Assembly (NCBI GenBank): GCA_001557505.1
Contig: LSAX01000005.1
Span: 1,674,001-1,738,000, forward strand
Direction of reading: 5' to 3'
Origin: Reticulascus tulasneorum
Taxonomy: Eukaryota; Ascomycota; Sordariomycetes; Glomerellales; Reticulascaceae
Length of the DNA: 64,000 nt
The translations under genes and the position numbers were made by a program. The notes below the pieces were generated by a model. That model worked only from the letters and a program-made list of their open reading frames with translations, did no database searches and was not told the origin of the DNA. Positions within the stretch are counted from its first letter, which is position 1. Every line of letters begins with the position of its first letter. Positions 12,313 through 22,795 of this stretch are shown here, piece after piece.

Positions 12313-14035
12313 TTATTTATCGCCCTTCTCCGCTTTCTGGTCCAGATCCTGCTGTTGCTGCCGAGCAGCGAGCAACTCGCGCTGCGCTTCCTCGGCCTCT
12401 TTTATCTGCGAAGCATCCACCGATTGCGCTTCCGCAGTTACTTTCGAGTCCTCCTTCTCATCAATGTTGTCCACATCGCGAGGCGTTGCGAAACCGGTAC
12501 TTTGGTTTGTCTCATTCTGTTCATTCTCCTCCTCGATGAGCTCTTGCTGTTCCTTCAGGACCTCAAGGCGTTGCTTGTTGGTCGCGGCGCCTTCCGCTGT
12601 GTGAACCTCCAATTCAATCTCGTGGAGAAGCTCATCTGGAATGGAGGACAGCACGCCAACCAGGGCCTCGATCTGGCTCTGGCCTTCACCTGAGCCTTGG
12701 CTGTACATGTAGGCATTGCTCAACACCAGGAGCGTGGATGGCACGCCGTCTTTGAGTCTCAAATCCAACCAGGCTTGCAGGTCAACCCGCATCCTGGCAG
12801 GAGAGACGCCGTGTGTCCGGATGCCGCGGCTTGCGCACGCCATCTGCAGCTCGCCTACCGTAAGGCTATCTACGCCTTCGTAGCTAATCGCCTTGTCGTC
12901 CCTCTTGATCTGGCGCATGCGATGTCGGATTTGGTACCGAAGCATCATATCAGTGCCAAATGTATTCAGGTTCATGTACCGGCACATGGAGACAAGCTGG
13001 GGTCTGGAGAGATTGTCCAAAGTCAGATCGTCTTTGAAGACTTTGCACATCTTGACAACGTCCTCGTGCGTAGGGGTCTCTCCAGTAGAACGCAGTTTCC
13101 GGAAGAAGGTAGTGAACTCCTCCTTTTGTGTCGTGGCTGGGGTCAATGGCAGACCCGTCTCGCCAAGACTGAGGCGCAAGAAGTCGCTTACTTCTTTGCG
13201 GGTGGCTCGAAGACTAGAAGCCTTCGCATCTTTAGAGTTTTGCGCCTCGTATGTGCTTGGAAGCATGTTGGGGAAGAGTTTGAGGGCGACCGGCAAGAGT
13301 AATTCGGCGAAGGGAACGATCACAAAGACCGAGAAGGGAACCAGGCGGCCGAGATCCTGGACTGTTCGCTGCAGCTGTCTGTGCTCTCTCCGGCTCAGCT
13401 CATAGCCCGCCGCCATCTTGGTCGCGAGACGAGTGCTGATCTTGATCTCCGTAGCCAGGAGTTTCGTGCCATCCCAGTAGTGATGTGCCTCCTTCTTCAC
13501 CTTGCCCCACAGCGTCAATTTCTTCTCCTCCTTTGCGGCATCCTTTTTCTCTGCAAGTGCCTGCTTTTTGGCAGCCAGGCTGTCGAGTGACGCATCTGAG
13601 TCTGTCGTGCCCGGTTGTTCGGTGTCCTCAAGTGACACTACTTTGGCTGCATCCCCATCCTTCGCCTCCTTGGCCTCCTCGGACTTCGCATCTTTCTTGG
13701 CTGCCGCGGAGCTTTCCTTGGGAAGGGGTTTCTTAGCCAGTTCCGTGTTGAAGCCAGGTGGCGGGCCGGATGGCGGGTGGCTCGGGGTGTGATGATCAGT
13801 CCCGAGGTGTCGCACTGGGACAAGAATCGCAAGAGCCGTGCTTCGTCGGGGGAAATGTCGAGCATGTCGACTAAGCATGGCCGGCGAGATCCCCAGGCTG
13901 GACAATGCGCGGGCTGCAATCATGTTAGTCGAGTGCTGGGCTCGGCCGCGGCCTAAGTTAAAGGTTACGCATACCATTGCCCAAGAAGGGGTTAGCAACT
14001 ACTGCCCTACGGGCAACATTTGCTGAGGTGCTCAT
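12313..14035 (-). CDS. mdm38: Mitochondrial inner-membrane LETM1-domain protein (Mdm38 type)
   Basis: Acts in K+/H+ homeostasis of the mitochondrial inner membrane and, in yeast, binds mitoribosomes to aid insertion of translated proteins. Exon 1 is 14035-13975, intron 13914-13974 (branch GACTAAC), exon 2 13913-12313; product 553 aa. Exon 1 gives a basic, Ser/Arg-rich presequence (MSTSANVARRAVVANPFLGN) that continues into more Arg and Ser after the splice, as expected for matrix import. One hydrophobic helix lies at about 211-232 (PFSVFVIVPFAELLLPVALK), followed by the LETM1 ribosome-binding fold and a Glu/Gln-rich coiled-coil tail. Ylh47 is the close paralogue and cannot be fully excluded. 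It is divergent from the adenylate kinase gene. Confidence 0.93.
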
Positions 14036-14569
14036 TTTTCGAAATGAGTCCAGGAAATGGAGAATCGAAAGGCTACCTTGGTAAAAGTGTCATGGAGAAG
14101 CTAGATTACGGGGGGCACACAAGACGGAGAAGACGTAGATGCGAAGGGATTCAATAAAACCAGGAACTAGGTAGTTGGACGGGACCCTGGGCATCTAATG
14201 GTCACAGCTGACTTTTTCCGTCTTCCGAAACAGACCATTCTCATCCATCCTAATCCGGCAAGGTCACGTGGAATGTCACGGTTTCGCCCCTGGAATTGCA
14301 TCGTTGAGCGGCCCACGCTGGTGGACGGCCTGGATCTGGCCTGACGAAGCACCTTGCATCATCACCGGGCCCAGTGGTCTCCTGAAGATCTGTGGGTCGG
14401 CTGCGGTGAAGTGACTCGGTGATTTCAGAGATGGCGGGCGAAAGGTCTACAACCCGACACGTGTACGTACCAACCGAGTTATTCGTTCAGTAGCGCAGCG
14501 TACGCAGACCAGATGGGTGGGAGGGCTGGAGCCTGGAACCCACGGCAGTCACGGCAGCTCAGCAATTCA

Positions 14570-14705
14570 GATACATACATACCCGTGTAATCTGCACTGA
14601 TAGCCTGGAACCTCTTCTGCGGATCCCCCCGTGAGCGAGCAGAAACAGTTGCCATGTACGCCCGTACTGTGTGCATGTATGTAATAGGTATGTACATACA
14701 TATGT
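14570..14705. repeat. ACAT/ATGT-rich microsatellite sequence
   Basis: Short imperfect runs of ATAC/ATGT tetranucleotides (for example ACATACATAC and TGTACATACATATG) occur at both ends of this stretch. Confidence 0.6.
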
Positions 14706-15151
14706 AGGCATTTTTAATCTGGATTCAGATAAGTAATCTTGCACCGCGATGCCGTGAGATATTCGGTCGATAGAGTGAAACACTTGCATTAGTCCAAGTC
14801 AATCCTGTTTCGGTTTCGCAGTCCTTCGGGGCTGGAATTTTCGCCATGGCATTACCTAGAACGGGTCCAGACTGCAAGCGACGGTGACACCTGGGAAGGA
14901 TGTTTGTATCTCAACAATTTGTGATTGAATTGACTTTGGAGGGAATCTGCTGAGGATGCGCTAGATAAATTGCGGGCCCTTCCTGCTGGGCCTCTACGGA
15001 AAAGCTGACGCACAGCGACCCCGTTCTTTTTTACCCCGGACTTTGTTAATTCATCAGTGGCCTTGCAACCTGACCCGTGGTGCCGAATTTCTAATCCAAG
15101 CTTCAGTAGCCCTCCATCCATCCATCCATCCCACCCGAGCAGCATCCCGCG

Positions 15152-15172
15152 GCCACCACCACCACCACCACC
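15152..15172. repeat. CCA trinucleotide repeat between two CCGCGG palindromes
   Basis: About seven CCA units, bounded by CCGCGG on each side, about 280 bp upstream of the adenylate kinase start. Confidence 0.7.
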
Positions 15173-15455
15173 GCGGTACGGTCGAGATCCCCGGGCTTGC
15201 TTGATCTCCCCCCCTTCCATCCTCCTGTCCTCGTACACCTTCTCTCCCTTTCATCACCACTGTCTTATACCTCAACCTTCGTTGCGCCGACAGAAATGGA
15301 GCTTTCCTGATCCCCCTCCTACGATCCGCCGGGGTCCTCGCGATTCCGACCCTTCCCCGCACGTGTCGGGAAGAGCCACGAGTTGCTCGAATATTGTACA
15401 TCTCTGGCGCTCGATACGATCTATCTTGTGCTACCCATCTTGACTCGCATATACT

Positions 15456-16333
15456 ATGAGACTCCGCAAGGCCGCCCGCGTCATTCTCGTCGGTGCCCCG
15501 GGTGTTGGAAAAGGAACCCAATCGGAGCGGCTCCTCCAACGATTTCCACAACTCCAGAGCATCAGTACTGGTGACTTGCTGCGTAACAATGTCAAGAACA
15601 GAACCCCGCTTGGTAAGCGCATCACAACCCCATACATCTTTTGCGGCCTCTAACTAACCACGCCATTGTTGTAGGCATCAAGGTCGAGAGTACTATAAAA
15701 TCCGGAGGTCTAGTCGCGGATGATTTGATTATGCGCCTTATCTCCAATGAGCTGTACAAGAATGGCTGGCTGCGCAACCGAGGTAGACCCAAGGTTATGA
15801 CGCTTGCAAGCACTGCGACTGCTGTGGACGAGTTGTTTTTCGATGGATCGTCTGGTGTAGATTCCTACGTCACCGCATCATCCGTGCTCGACACGCACTC
15901 ACCCCCTCAGGCCTCCGAGGACCCGTCCGCGTCCTTCATCCTCGACGGCTTCCCCAGGACGGCAGCCCAAGCTGGCGTTTGCGACAAGATCATCCCCATC
16001 AACTTGGTTGTCTCTCTCAAGACACCGTTCGATGTGATCATGAAGCGGATCGCCGGCCGCTGGGTTCACGAGCCTTCTGGCCGTGTGTACAATACCGCAT
16101 TCCACGCGCCCAAAATACCGGGCATTGATGATATCACAGGAGAGCCGCTTATCCAACGGGCAGACGATACTGAGGAGGTCTATCGTTCGCGTTTTCAGAA
16201 GTTTGAAGAGACCAGCGAGCCTCTGTTGGAGCACTACGCTCGTAAAGGAGTCTTACTAGAGGTCGAGGGCATGAGCAGTGACGAGATTAGCCCGCAACTC
16301 TACCAGGAGTTTGAAAGACGATTTGTTGGTTGA
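15456..16333 (+). CDS. adk2: Mitochondrial adenylate kinase (GTP:AMP phosphotransferase)
   Basis: Transfers phosphate between nucleoside triphosphate (GTP favoured in this family) and AMP in the mitochondrial matrix. Exons 15456-15612 and 15675-16333, intron 62 nt (donor GTAAGC, branch CTAAC); product 271 aa. The P-loop [10 protein letters not shown] is at residues 13-22, STGDLLR follows in the NMP site, and ILDGFPRT and the LID-region residues [15 protein letters not shown] follow. No zinc-type Cys set is seen in the LID. A Ser/Thr/Ala-rich insert of about 45 residues sits before ILDGFPRT, as is common in filamentous fungal Adk2. The basic N-terminus MRLRKAARV may serve as an uncleaved import signal. 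Confidence 0.93.
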
Positions 16334-17500
16334 TATGATAGTTTCGTTTCTTAATAGGAGTTCGATGTGGCTATGGGTACCGCGGGATGGCTAGGTCAAT
16401 ACACGGGTTACTGGGTCGGGTGAAAGGGCAGGCCAACATACCATCAGCTGGTGTCGGGGCAGGAATAGCCTCCATAGGCGTTATATGTCTACATATTCTT
16501 CGTGTAGTTTATATTTCATCCAGATAAACGTCACTTGACTATGTCAGAAGAGACTGTGTCAAAAACCGTGACGACTCACCCCTGAACTGACATGTCTCCT
16601 TCAAATTACGTCTAATTTTTATGTTCCCTACACAAAGGATCATGAGGCCATGCTACTCTCCTTAAATAGATCTGCTTCTAAGATTACCGGGGTTTAAGAA
16701 TAAGGACGTTAGATGTCGATTATGGGGCATCCAACTACCGTCCTAACACTCTCTCTCGCAAGTCTATTCGAAATCGAGCTCGCCATGTCGGTTACAGACT
16801 GCAACAGGGCACCTTAAACAGATCTACCACACAACTTCATATGAACAGTTGGTCAAGCGGTGGGCAGCTTCAGAATACAATGGAATCACAAAAGCCAAGA
16901 TGTCAAATATAGAAGACCGACGTCACAGTCAACTGTTAGCAATGATGGAGGCGTTAAACTGCCATGAATAGCGAACTTGTGATCATGGAGTACACGCATT
17001 CCCCAGCAGCAGGCTCTCTTGGCACCTTGGCCGTCTCCCTGCCTAAGTGTCCAGGCCCGGAAGGTCACTCTCAAGCGCCGGAGTTAATGCAAGACCCACT
17101 TGCGACGTTTGCACCGGTTCCTGAATCCGGGCTTAAGCGAGTGGACCGCCTTGCGTGCGGACGATTCGAGATATTCTATATGAGCGTCCCAATAGCTATT
17201 TGATGGACATACCAGGGAAGGAGCCACTGGTGGCTGGGCGGAGCGAGCTCAGCGACGACTTGCATATTGCTAGGCTAGTGGAAATTTGGTTACTTCGTTT
17301 ACCATGCTCAAGTCTAGAAATGATCGCATGGGTCAATGTGTATAAGTCAGAGTATAAGTCAGAGCTGGTGTTCTAAACATGGCGAGCATTGGTCTCCCGA
17401 TATTTGATGTTTTACGATATTCCTCAGCTGTTGTTTCCAGTACACTAGTTGACCTATAATAGTCAGATTACATCCTTACTTTTTCGTCGATACTTTCACC
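16334..17500. other. Intergenic: adenylate kinase 3' flank and SDR promoter
   Basis: About 1.2 kb between two plus-strand genes. No coding frame of quality. A tandem pair of TATAAGTCAGAG units lies near 17340-17365. Confidence 0.55.
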
Positions 17501-18508
17501 ATGTCCGCGCTTCCAAAGGGAAGATACACAGAGGCTCACAAGCCAGGGAATCTCAATGGCCCTGGCGATTCTCGTCCGACTGCCTTGCAGATTGCAGAAG
17601 ATGAGAACCTCCTCGGCAAGCTAGATGGCAAGGTCGTGCTTATTACCGGTGTATCCTCCGGGCTCGGTATCCAGACCCTGAAAGCTATAGCTGCCACTGG
17701 AGCCACGGTCTATGGCACGGTTCGCGATATTCGGAAGGCCGAAGGCGCGTTGGGTTCGTTGCTCGACAGCCCAAAGATCCACCTCCTCCATGCCGACCTC
17801 GACAGTCTGGAGAGCGTACGTGCATGCGCCGCCGAGTTCAAGAAGCAGAGCAACAAACTCAACATCATGATAAACAACGCCGGTGTAATGCACACCCCAG
17901 AAGGACTCACAAAAGACGGGTTCGAGACACAATTCGGAGTGAACCACCTTGCCCACTTCCTCCTCTTCAATCTGCTCAAGGACCTGCTCATCGCCAGCGC
18001 GACCCCGGAGTTCAGCTCTCGCGTCGTCAACGTCACGTCCTCCGGCCACCGCCTCGGCGGCATGCACTGGGACAACCTCACCTTCGAGGGTGAGTATGAC
18101 GGCTACAAGGCCTACGGCCAGTCCAAGACTGCCAACATCCTGATGGTGAACCAGGTCGACCGCCTGTACGGGAGCCAGGGTTTGCACGGCTACAGCGTGC
18201 ATCCGGGGAGCGCCTTCACCGGCTTGCAGGTCCACCGCAAGGAGGAGATGAACCACATCCGAGGTATCCCGGAGGCGATGAGAACCTTCAAGAGTGAGGA
18301 GCAGGCGGCTGCCACGACGGTCTACGCTGCGCTTTCCAAGGATTTGGAGGGCAAGGGACCGTTTTATATGGAGGATTGCGAAGTCATGGGAGAGTCGCTG
18401 CCCGGCCTCGGTTGGTATGGATCTGGCTATGAAAGCTGGGCATGGAACCAGGAGGAAGAGGAACGGCTGTGGAAAGCCAGCTTGGAGATGGTTGGGTTGA
18501 AAGAATGA
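17501..18508 (+). CDS. Short-chain dehydrogenase/reductase (retinol-dehydrogenase-like)
   Basis: Single-exon gene of 335 aa, NAD(P)-dependent oxidoreductase with a Rossmann fold. The cofactor motif TGVSSGLG is at 49-56, NNAG at 125-128, the probable catalytic Ser in VTSSGH at about 180-181, and the YxxxK pair is Tyr205/Lys209 (YGQSK). The size and the late HPG motif (VHPGS) fit the classical/extended SDR group that includes WWOX- and retinol-dehydrogenase-like enzymes. The substrate cannot be told. There is no polyketide, peptide or terpene synthase nearby, so a role in a secondary-metabolite cluster is unsupported. The gene is convergent with the membrane protein gene at 18869-19958. Confidence 0.92.
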   Translation: MSALPKGRYTEAHKPGNLNGPGDSRPTALQIAEDENLLGKLDGKVVLITGVSSGLGIQTLKAIAATGATVYGTVRDIRKAEGALGSLLDSPKIHLLHADLDSLESVRACAAEFKKQSNKLNIMINNAGVMHTPEGLTKDGFETQFGVNHLAHFLLFNLLKDLLIASATPEFSSRVVNVTSSGHRLGGMHWDNLTFEGEYDGYKAYGQSKTANILMVNQVDRLYGSQGLHGYSVHPGSAFTGLQVHRKEEMNHIRGIPEAMRTFKSEEQAAATTVYAALSKDLEGKGPFYMEDCEVMGESLPGLGWYGSGYESWAWNQEEEERLWKASLEMVGLKE

Positions 18509-18868
18509 CGTTCTCGCAGCTTCCTTCCTTAGACGACTCTTCAATTAGTGATAGATTTTGGGTAGCAGACTTCAAGATTGGACAGAGAGCCCTGAAGGCC
18601 ACTTTACCACTCAAAACCAATCACGGCCAGAGCCGGTTTCATCCAGTTCCTGAAGAATATAGATTGATGGCTATTGCCATTAGGTGGTGGTTGACCAGTA
18701 GATCTAGAAAATCCAAGATCCTGACAGCGGCCCAATGCCCTTTCCAGATATAAGTTCCATTATATCCTACCCTTGTCCCCAGTGATATTCCTGAACGACC
18801 GGCCCAAAATCCATAAACCTGCTGATCCAGCCGTCAACTCCGAGGTAACGAAACTCAAAGACGCAGAC
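18509..18868. other. Short convergent intergenic space
   Basis: 360 bp holding the 3' ends of the SDR gene (+) and the membrane protein gene (-). Nothing else seen. Confidence 0.6.
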
Positions 18869-19958
18869 CTATGACCCAGTCGGAGATGGCGCCACGGTGG
18901 CGGTAGCGGAAACAAGAGTAGTGGTCTTCGGCAAGTGCCCCCCGAAGGCAACCGTTTGGTTGTCCGTCGTCATCTTCTCCCAACCCCCGACCAGCAGCGC
19001 CGAATCGACCAGCCAGCCGTCCGCTTTTGTCGTATCGTCAACCCCGGTCGCGTTCTTCAAGTAGCAAAACTCCGCTGGCCCTTTGATGAGCGCAACTCCG
19101 ATACACATCCCGCCGCCAACGACGAGGTCGTCCCCAATTGCATCGCTGTACCGCTGGTTGTACTGCGCACATAGTGTGATGCACGTGAGCATGTCCGGCA
19201 CGTACATGAGCATAATGTCACGTACACCCGGATTGACGCCGCGCCGCTCGGGCCAGTAGGTATTACATAGCATCTGGAAGGACATGGCCTCGTCGTTATT
19301 GAAGCGGATGGGTTCGCCAGATGCGTCGTACGGGGTAATGACCGTGCCGTTTGAGGAGGGACAGTACGGATTTATGGGCGCCGGAGACTGAACCCCTTGA
19401 ATCTGGATTGCCGTCGGTGTTCCCCCTGATGTTGGGCAAGACACTGCCTGGGATCTATGAGGAATGTCAGTCTTCTCCGCGCACTCCGTGTGGCATGTTT
19501 CGAGCGGCTTACTTGTCCGCCAATCCGATGCCTAGCCCGGCCCCAATTGCCGCCGATATCACAACAACGAGCCCGGCAACCGCGGCCCAAAACTTCAAAA
19601 CGCTAAGTCCCAGTATCTTCCTCGGCTGCTTCTTCGCCTTTTCCTCCTTGAATAGCTCCATTCTCTGCGAACCTGCAGTAGGGCTGGGATACCGAACATC
19701 GAAACCTGACATCGGCGTCGGACTTGCCGCCGACACTGGAAATGGTGATTTGGAGCCCGTCGTAGAGCCGCTCTGCGTCACGCTCTGCTGCCGCCATAGG
19801 AATTGCTGCGACTCGGCATGGTGAACCGGTATAAGTGGCGTAAGAGGCTCGACGACCTCTGGCCCGTGGGATTCTGGTTTCGAGCGGTCAACTTCAAGAC
19901 CGGGCTGGTGTGGCCGATGGCCGGGTATCATAAATTTCTGCTCCTCCAACTCATCCAT
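18869..19958 (-). CDS. Single-pass membrane protein with Cys-containing outer domain, unknown function
   Basis: Exons 19958-19513 and 19454-18869, intron 58 nt (donor GTAAGC, branch CTGACATT); product 343 aa. Residues 1-120 are hydrophilic and probably cytosolic, with a Lys-rich patch just before a hydrophobic helix at about 121-146 ending in Gly/Ala repeats (AAIGAGLGIGLA). The outer part holds spaced cysteines in segments such as LMYVPDMLTCITLCAQYN and MCIGVALIKGPAEFCYLKN. This layout recalls the PAN/apple-like outer domain of many fungal type II membrane proteins. There are two possible N-glycosylation sites (NATG, NQTV) and a Thr/Ser-rich C-terminus. Function unknown. Confidence 0.8.
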
Positions 19959-21589
19959 CTTGTCATGTTTGGCGAGGTATGGGATGCGCTGGTTGTTGTC
20001 GTGGGATCTCGTCAGCGCCTTTCGTGTCCAGCACTTACGGAGCAGGTGTGGAGGAAGGAAGAGGGCGAGGCGGCCGGAAGAGAGGTGTTATCGAACCAAG
20101 ATAATGGGCCCCATGACCCGATTGCCATTATATTACCTCCCTGCAAGTATTTAATCAAATCCCTTGGGGACAAAGCCACACGGACGGCAAGGAGAGCAAC
20201 TCAGCTACTGAACTCTCAGGAAGCTTAGCCGTCCAACGAGCCGGCATAGAGCCGGCCAGCCACACCAGAGGCACAGTCCTAACAATCTAGGAGACAAGAC
20301 TGCTCTAATTCTGGAATTGCCACCAGTCTCTGCAGAGAGGGCAGGAAAGCCAAGAAAACTCCGACCAATACCCATAGATTAATTGGCCATTGACAGGTTG
20401 CAACTGTAATTCATGCAGGAGGCACGTAGACATGGGTGTCTAACAGCGCCTTGAAGATAGGATGGCCATCCCGTCAAGTCGGGCGCCATACCGGCACAGA
20501 CTCCATGTCTCGGTAGGAAAGGCAACAGGGATTGCGATCCTACCAGGATTTGGAAGAGAGGGGGGAACTGCTCGAGAGCACCCAAGTTACATAGCGACGG
20601 AAAACGCCGTCTCGAGATTGTAAATTGCCGATCGTCCCTTATTAGGCAGTCGTTAGTGCATGTACATGCACCATGTTCTCGTCGACAAGCGCGAATATCA
20701 AATTCTGTCTGAAACGAAGCTGGGCCGAGTAGAGCTCAACGTCCTCAACCTCGATGTCAATGAACATTCGTCGTAACCTAGTCCACGGAACTCAGTGGCA
20801 AATCCTGCAAGATGTCCGATACAAAGGGAAAACATCCCAAGGCAGAGCAAAACGTGGTGGCTGCAGGAGGATCATGCGAGTGCCGTATTGTGCGACTTCG
20901 ATGTCGACGGGCCACGATCTGAGTGTCAGTGTTTCAGAATCTGTTGATTCTAGAAGCCTTCAATGCTACCCTGTCATACCTGTTTGACAGGCATCATTGC
21001 CATGATTACGATGGACGAATGTTCTACGCCAAGGGCCCGGGGATGCGCCGGACAATTTTCCAAACGGCCGCCCTGCTCTCTCATGTCCATCTGATGCAAG
21101 GTCGTCTCCCTAATCCTTCCTGTCTTGCTGACAGACGAGGTGGTATGCCACAAATGCTTTGGCATTGCACCAATGGCTCGGATTTGGGGAATATGTCACT
21201 CGCCAACAGCATGAATGCAAAAATATACCGAGCTGTATTTTCTGTAATGTGGATGACGAACGTAGATACAAAATATGATTCACCCGCCCACTGCAGTATT
21301 GCCGAGAGACTCCATCTGGATTTCTCCGGCGGTGGCCAGGTCCCAGATTGAGAGAACCAACAGCCACAGATCACATGTGCCGCCACGTCAAACATTGCAC
21401 AAGCTGCTCTGCATCTTACACCTACTCAGATCCTTCCATCAAACCCATAGATAAGTCGATTTTGTAATGTAACAATTGTGGTCTTCTGGACATGCGACGC
21501 CATGCTGCCGTGCTGCCGTCCGCCTATGTGCCGCTCTGCGATGTTGTCGGCCAACCAGAGGACCATCGTTCTCGGAGCGTGACCTAAAT
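19959..21589. other. Intergenic, no supported gene
   Basis: 1.6 kb with the upstream region of the membrane protein gene (-) and the 3' flank of the ERD2-like gene (-). Open frames at 20923-21351 (+) and 21081-21395 (-) overlap on opposite strands and show no motif or splice continuity. Confidence 0.55.
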
Positions 21590-22795
21590 TTAGGTGTCCC
21601 GCCATTCTCCACCATTGTGAATTCCACTTGTTGAGCCGTTCGTATTATCGTGCGAAGACGGTAGGGCATCGTCATCGTCGTCATCCAAGACTCGAGCGAG
21701 CTCGTCCGGGTCTTGCATTTTCGCATCCGGATCCAACCCGCCATCAAGCTCCTCAGCTTGCTTGCGGTTGTCGGCCTCCGTCTCCAAGATGCCATCGTCG
21801 GCGCTGACAGAGATGCCCCGGGATCCCCACTTGGGCCGCCCACCTCGGCTCGTCTCCCTATCGCCGCCGAGCGCTGGAGCGCTCTCCTCATCATCGGACT
21901 GCACATCGAGGCGCTTCCCGAAGATCCTGTTCAGCAGCCAGCCTCTCCGCATGTCATCGGCATCCACAACGCCACCATTCCGGAGCTTCACACGTTGACG
22001 TGTATAGTATACCCAGGCGAAATCGACATATAGAGCCGTCTGCAAAATACCGAATACGACGGAGACCGCGTTAGGTTTCCTATCCGTGACGTCAAGCTCC
22101 CTCGTTATCCAACCAACCAGATACAGAGCGCGATAGGAGCCCAGGGCAACTAGGTAGAAGGAGTCGATAACAGTCGGCACGGTTGTTTGCCGAAGAAGTA
22201 GCAACTGAGGCAAGACGCAGACCGATTCCAGAATTTGAGAAAAGTCCCAGATCCACTATGATACACGTCAGCTACAGGTCTGAGCAAAGAATGATGGATG
22301 TCATTGATACATACCACGAAGAAGCTCCAAAACTTTTTGGATTCAAGAATAAGCATGGCAAATGGTGACAGGAGCAACGAGCCTCCGAGCACGCCGGCGC
22401 CAACCTTCCAGGATATTTCGCGTTCTCTCGACCGCGGATAGACCCATTGCATTATTCCGATGGTGTAGAATGACGATAGTATGTAGAAGACCTTGAAGAA
22501 GAAGTTCCACTTCGATGGCTCGTGGAAAAGATCGAGGTATCGAGTACAAAAGACGAGGGCGTATAGGCCCTGCGTAATGAGGGATACACCTGTCAATGAG
22601 TCGTTAGTATCGCGTTGCGACTTCAATTTCAACCGAGCTCACCTTCTGCGCTTCTGTTACGATGTATGGCAAACAGGAGAACGCATTTCGAGAGCAGGTG
22701 GGAGCAGTCCCCAAGAATCCTGAAGAACTGTCCCATGGTCAGCAACCTGCGAGCAGCCATCCACCGAAGCTGCGACTCACATTCCACGCCGTCAT
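21590..22795 (-). CDS. ERD2/KDEL-receptor family protein with long acidic C-terminal tail
   Basis: Seven-helix receptor family that returns escaped ER proteins from Golgi to ER. Four exons: 22795-22781, 22727-22643, 22589-22315 and 22255-21590; introns 53, 53 and 59 nt with GTGAGT, GTGAGC and GTATGT donors. Exon 1 encodes only MTAWN. Spliced product 346 aa. Family signatures are present: FFRILGDCSHLLSK, YALVFCTRYLDLF, WDFSQILESVCVLPQL and YRALYLVGWI, including the Arg, His, Glu and Tyr-Arg positions used in ligand binding by canonical receptors. It is about 130 residues longer than the usual ~215; the extension is cytosolic, Asp/Glu-rich and ends in Asn/Ser/Gly. The loop RNRSAEGVS differs from the usual RSCAGIS, so this may be the ERD2-like paralogue rather than canonical Erd2. 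Confidence 0.9.

Larger units (their letters stand above)
14036..15455. promoter_or_regulatory. Shared divergent promoter region of MDM38 and mitochondrial adenylate kinase
   Basis: This 1.4 kb separates two divergent nuclear genes for mitochondrial proteins and must hold both promoters. It includes ATGT/ACAT microsatellite sequence (14570-14705) and, in the probable 5' leader of the kinase, a TCCA run (about 15116-15131) and a CCA repeat (15152-15172). Core promoter elements cannot be assigned from sequence alone. Confidence 0.5.

Noticed and set aside
17501..18508. SDR as part of a secondary-metabolite cluster
   Set aside because: Neighbours are mitochondrial and membrane housekeeping genes; no backbone synthase in the window.
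17621..18544. 307-codon minus-strand frame
   Set aside because: Exact antisense of the SDR gene, whose motifs are on the plus strand.
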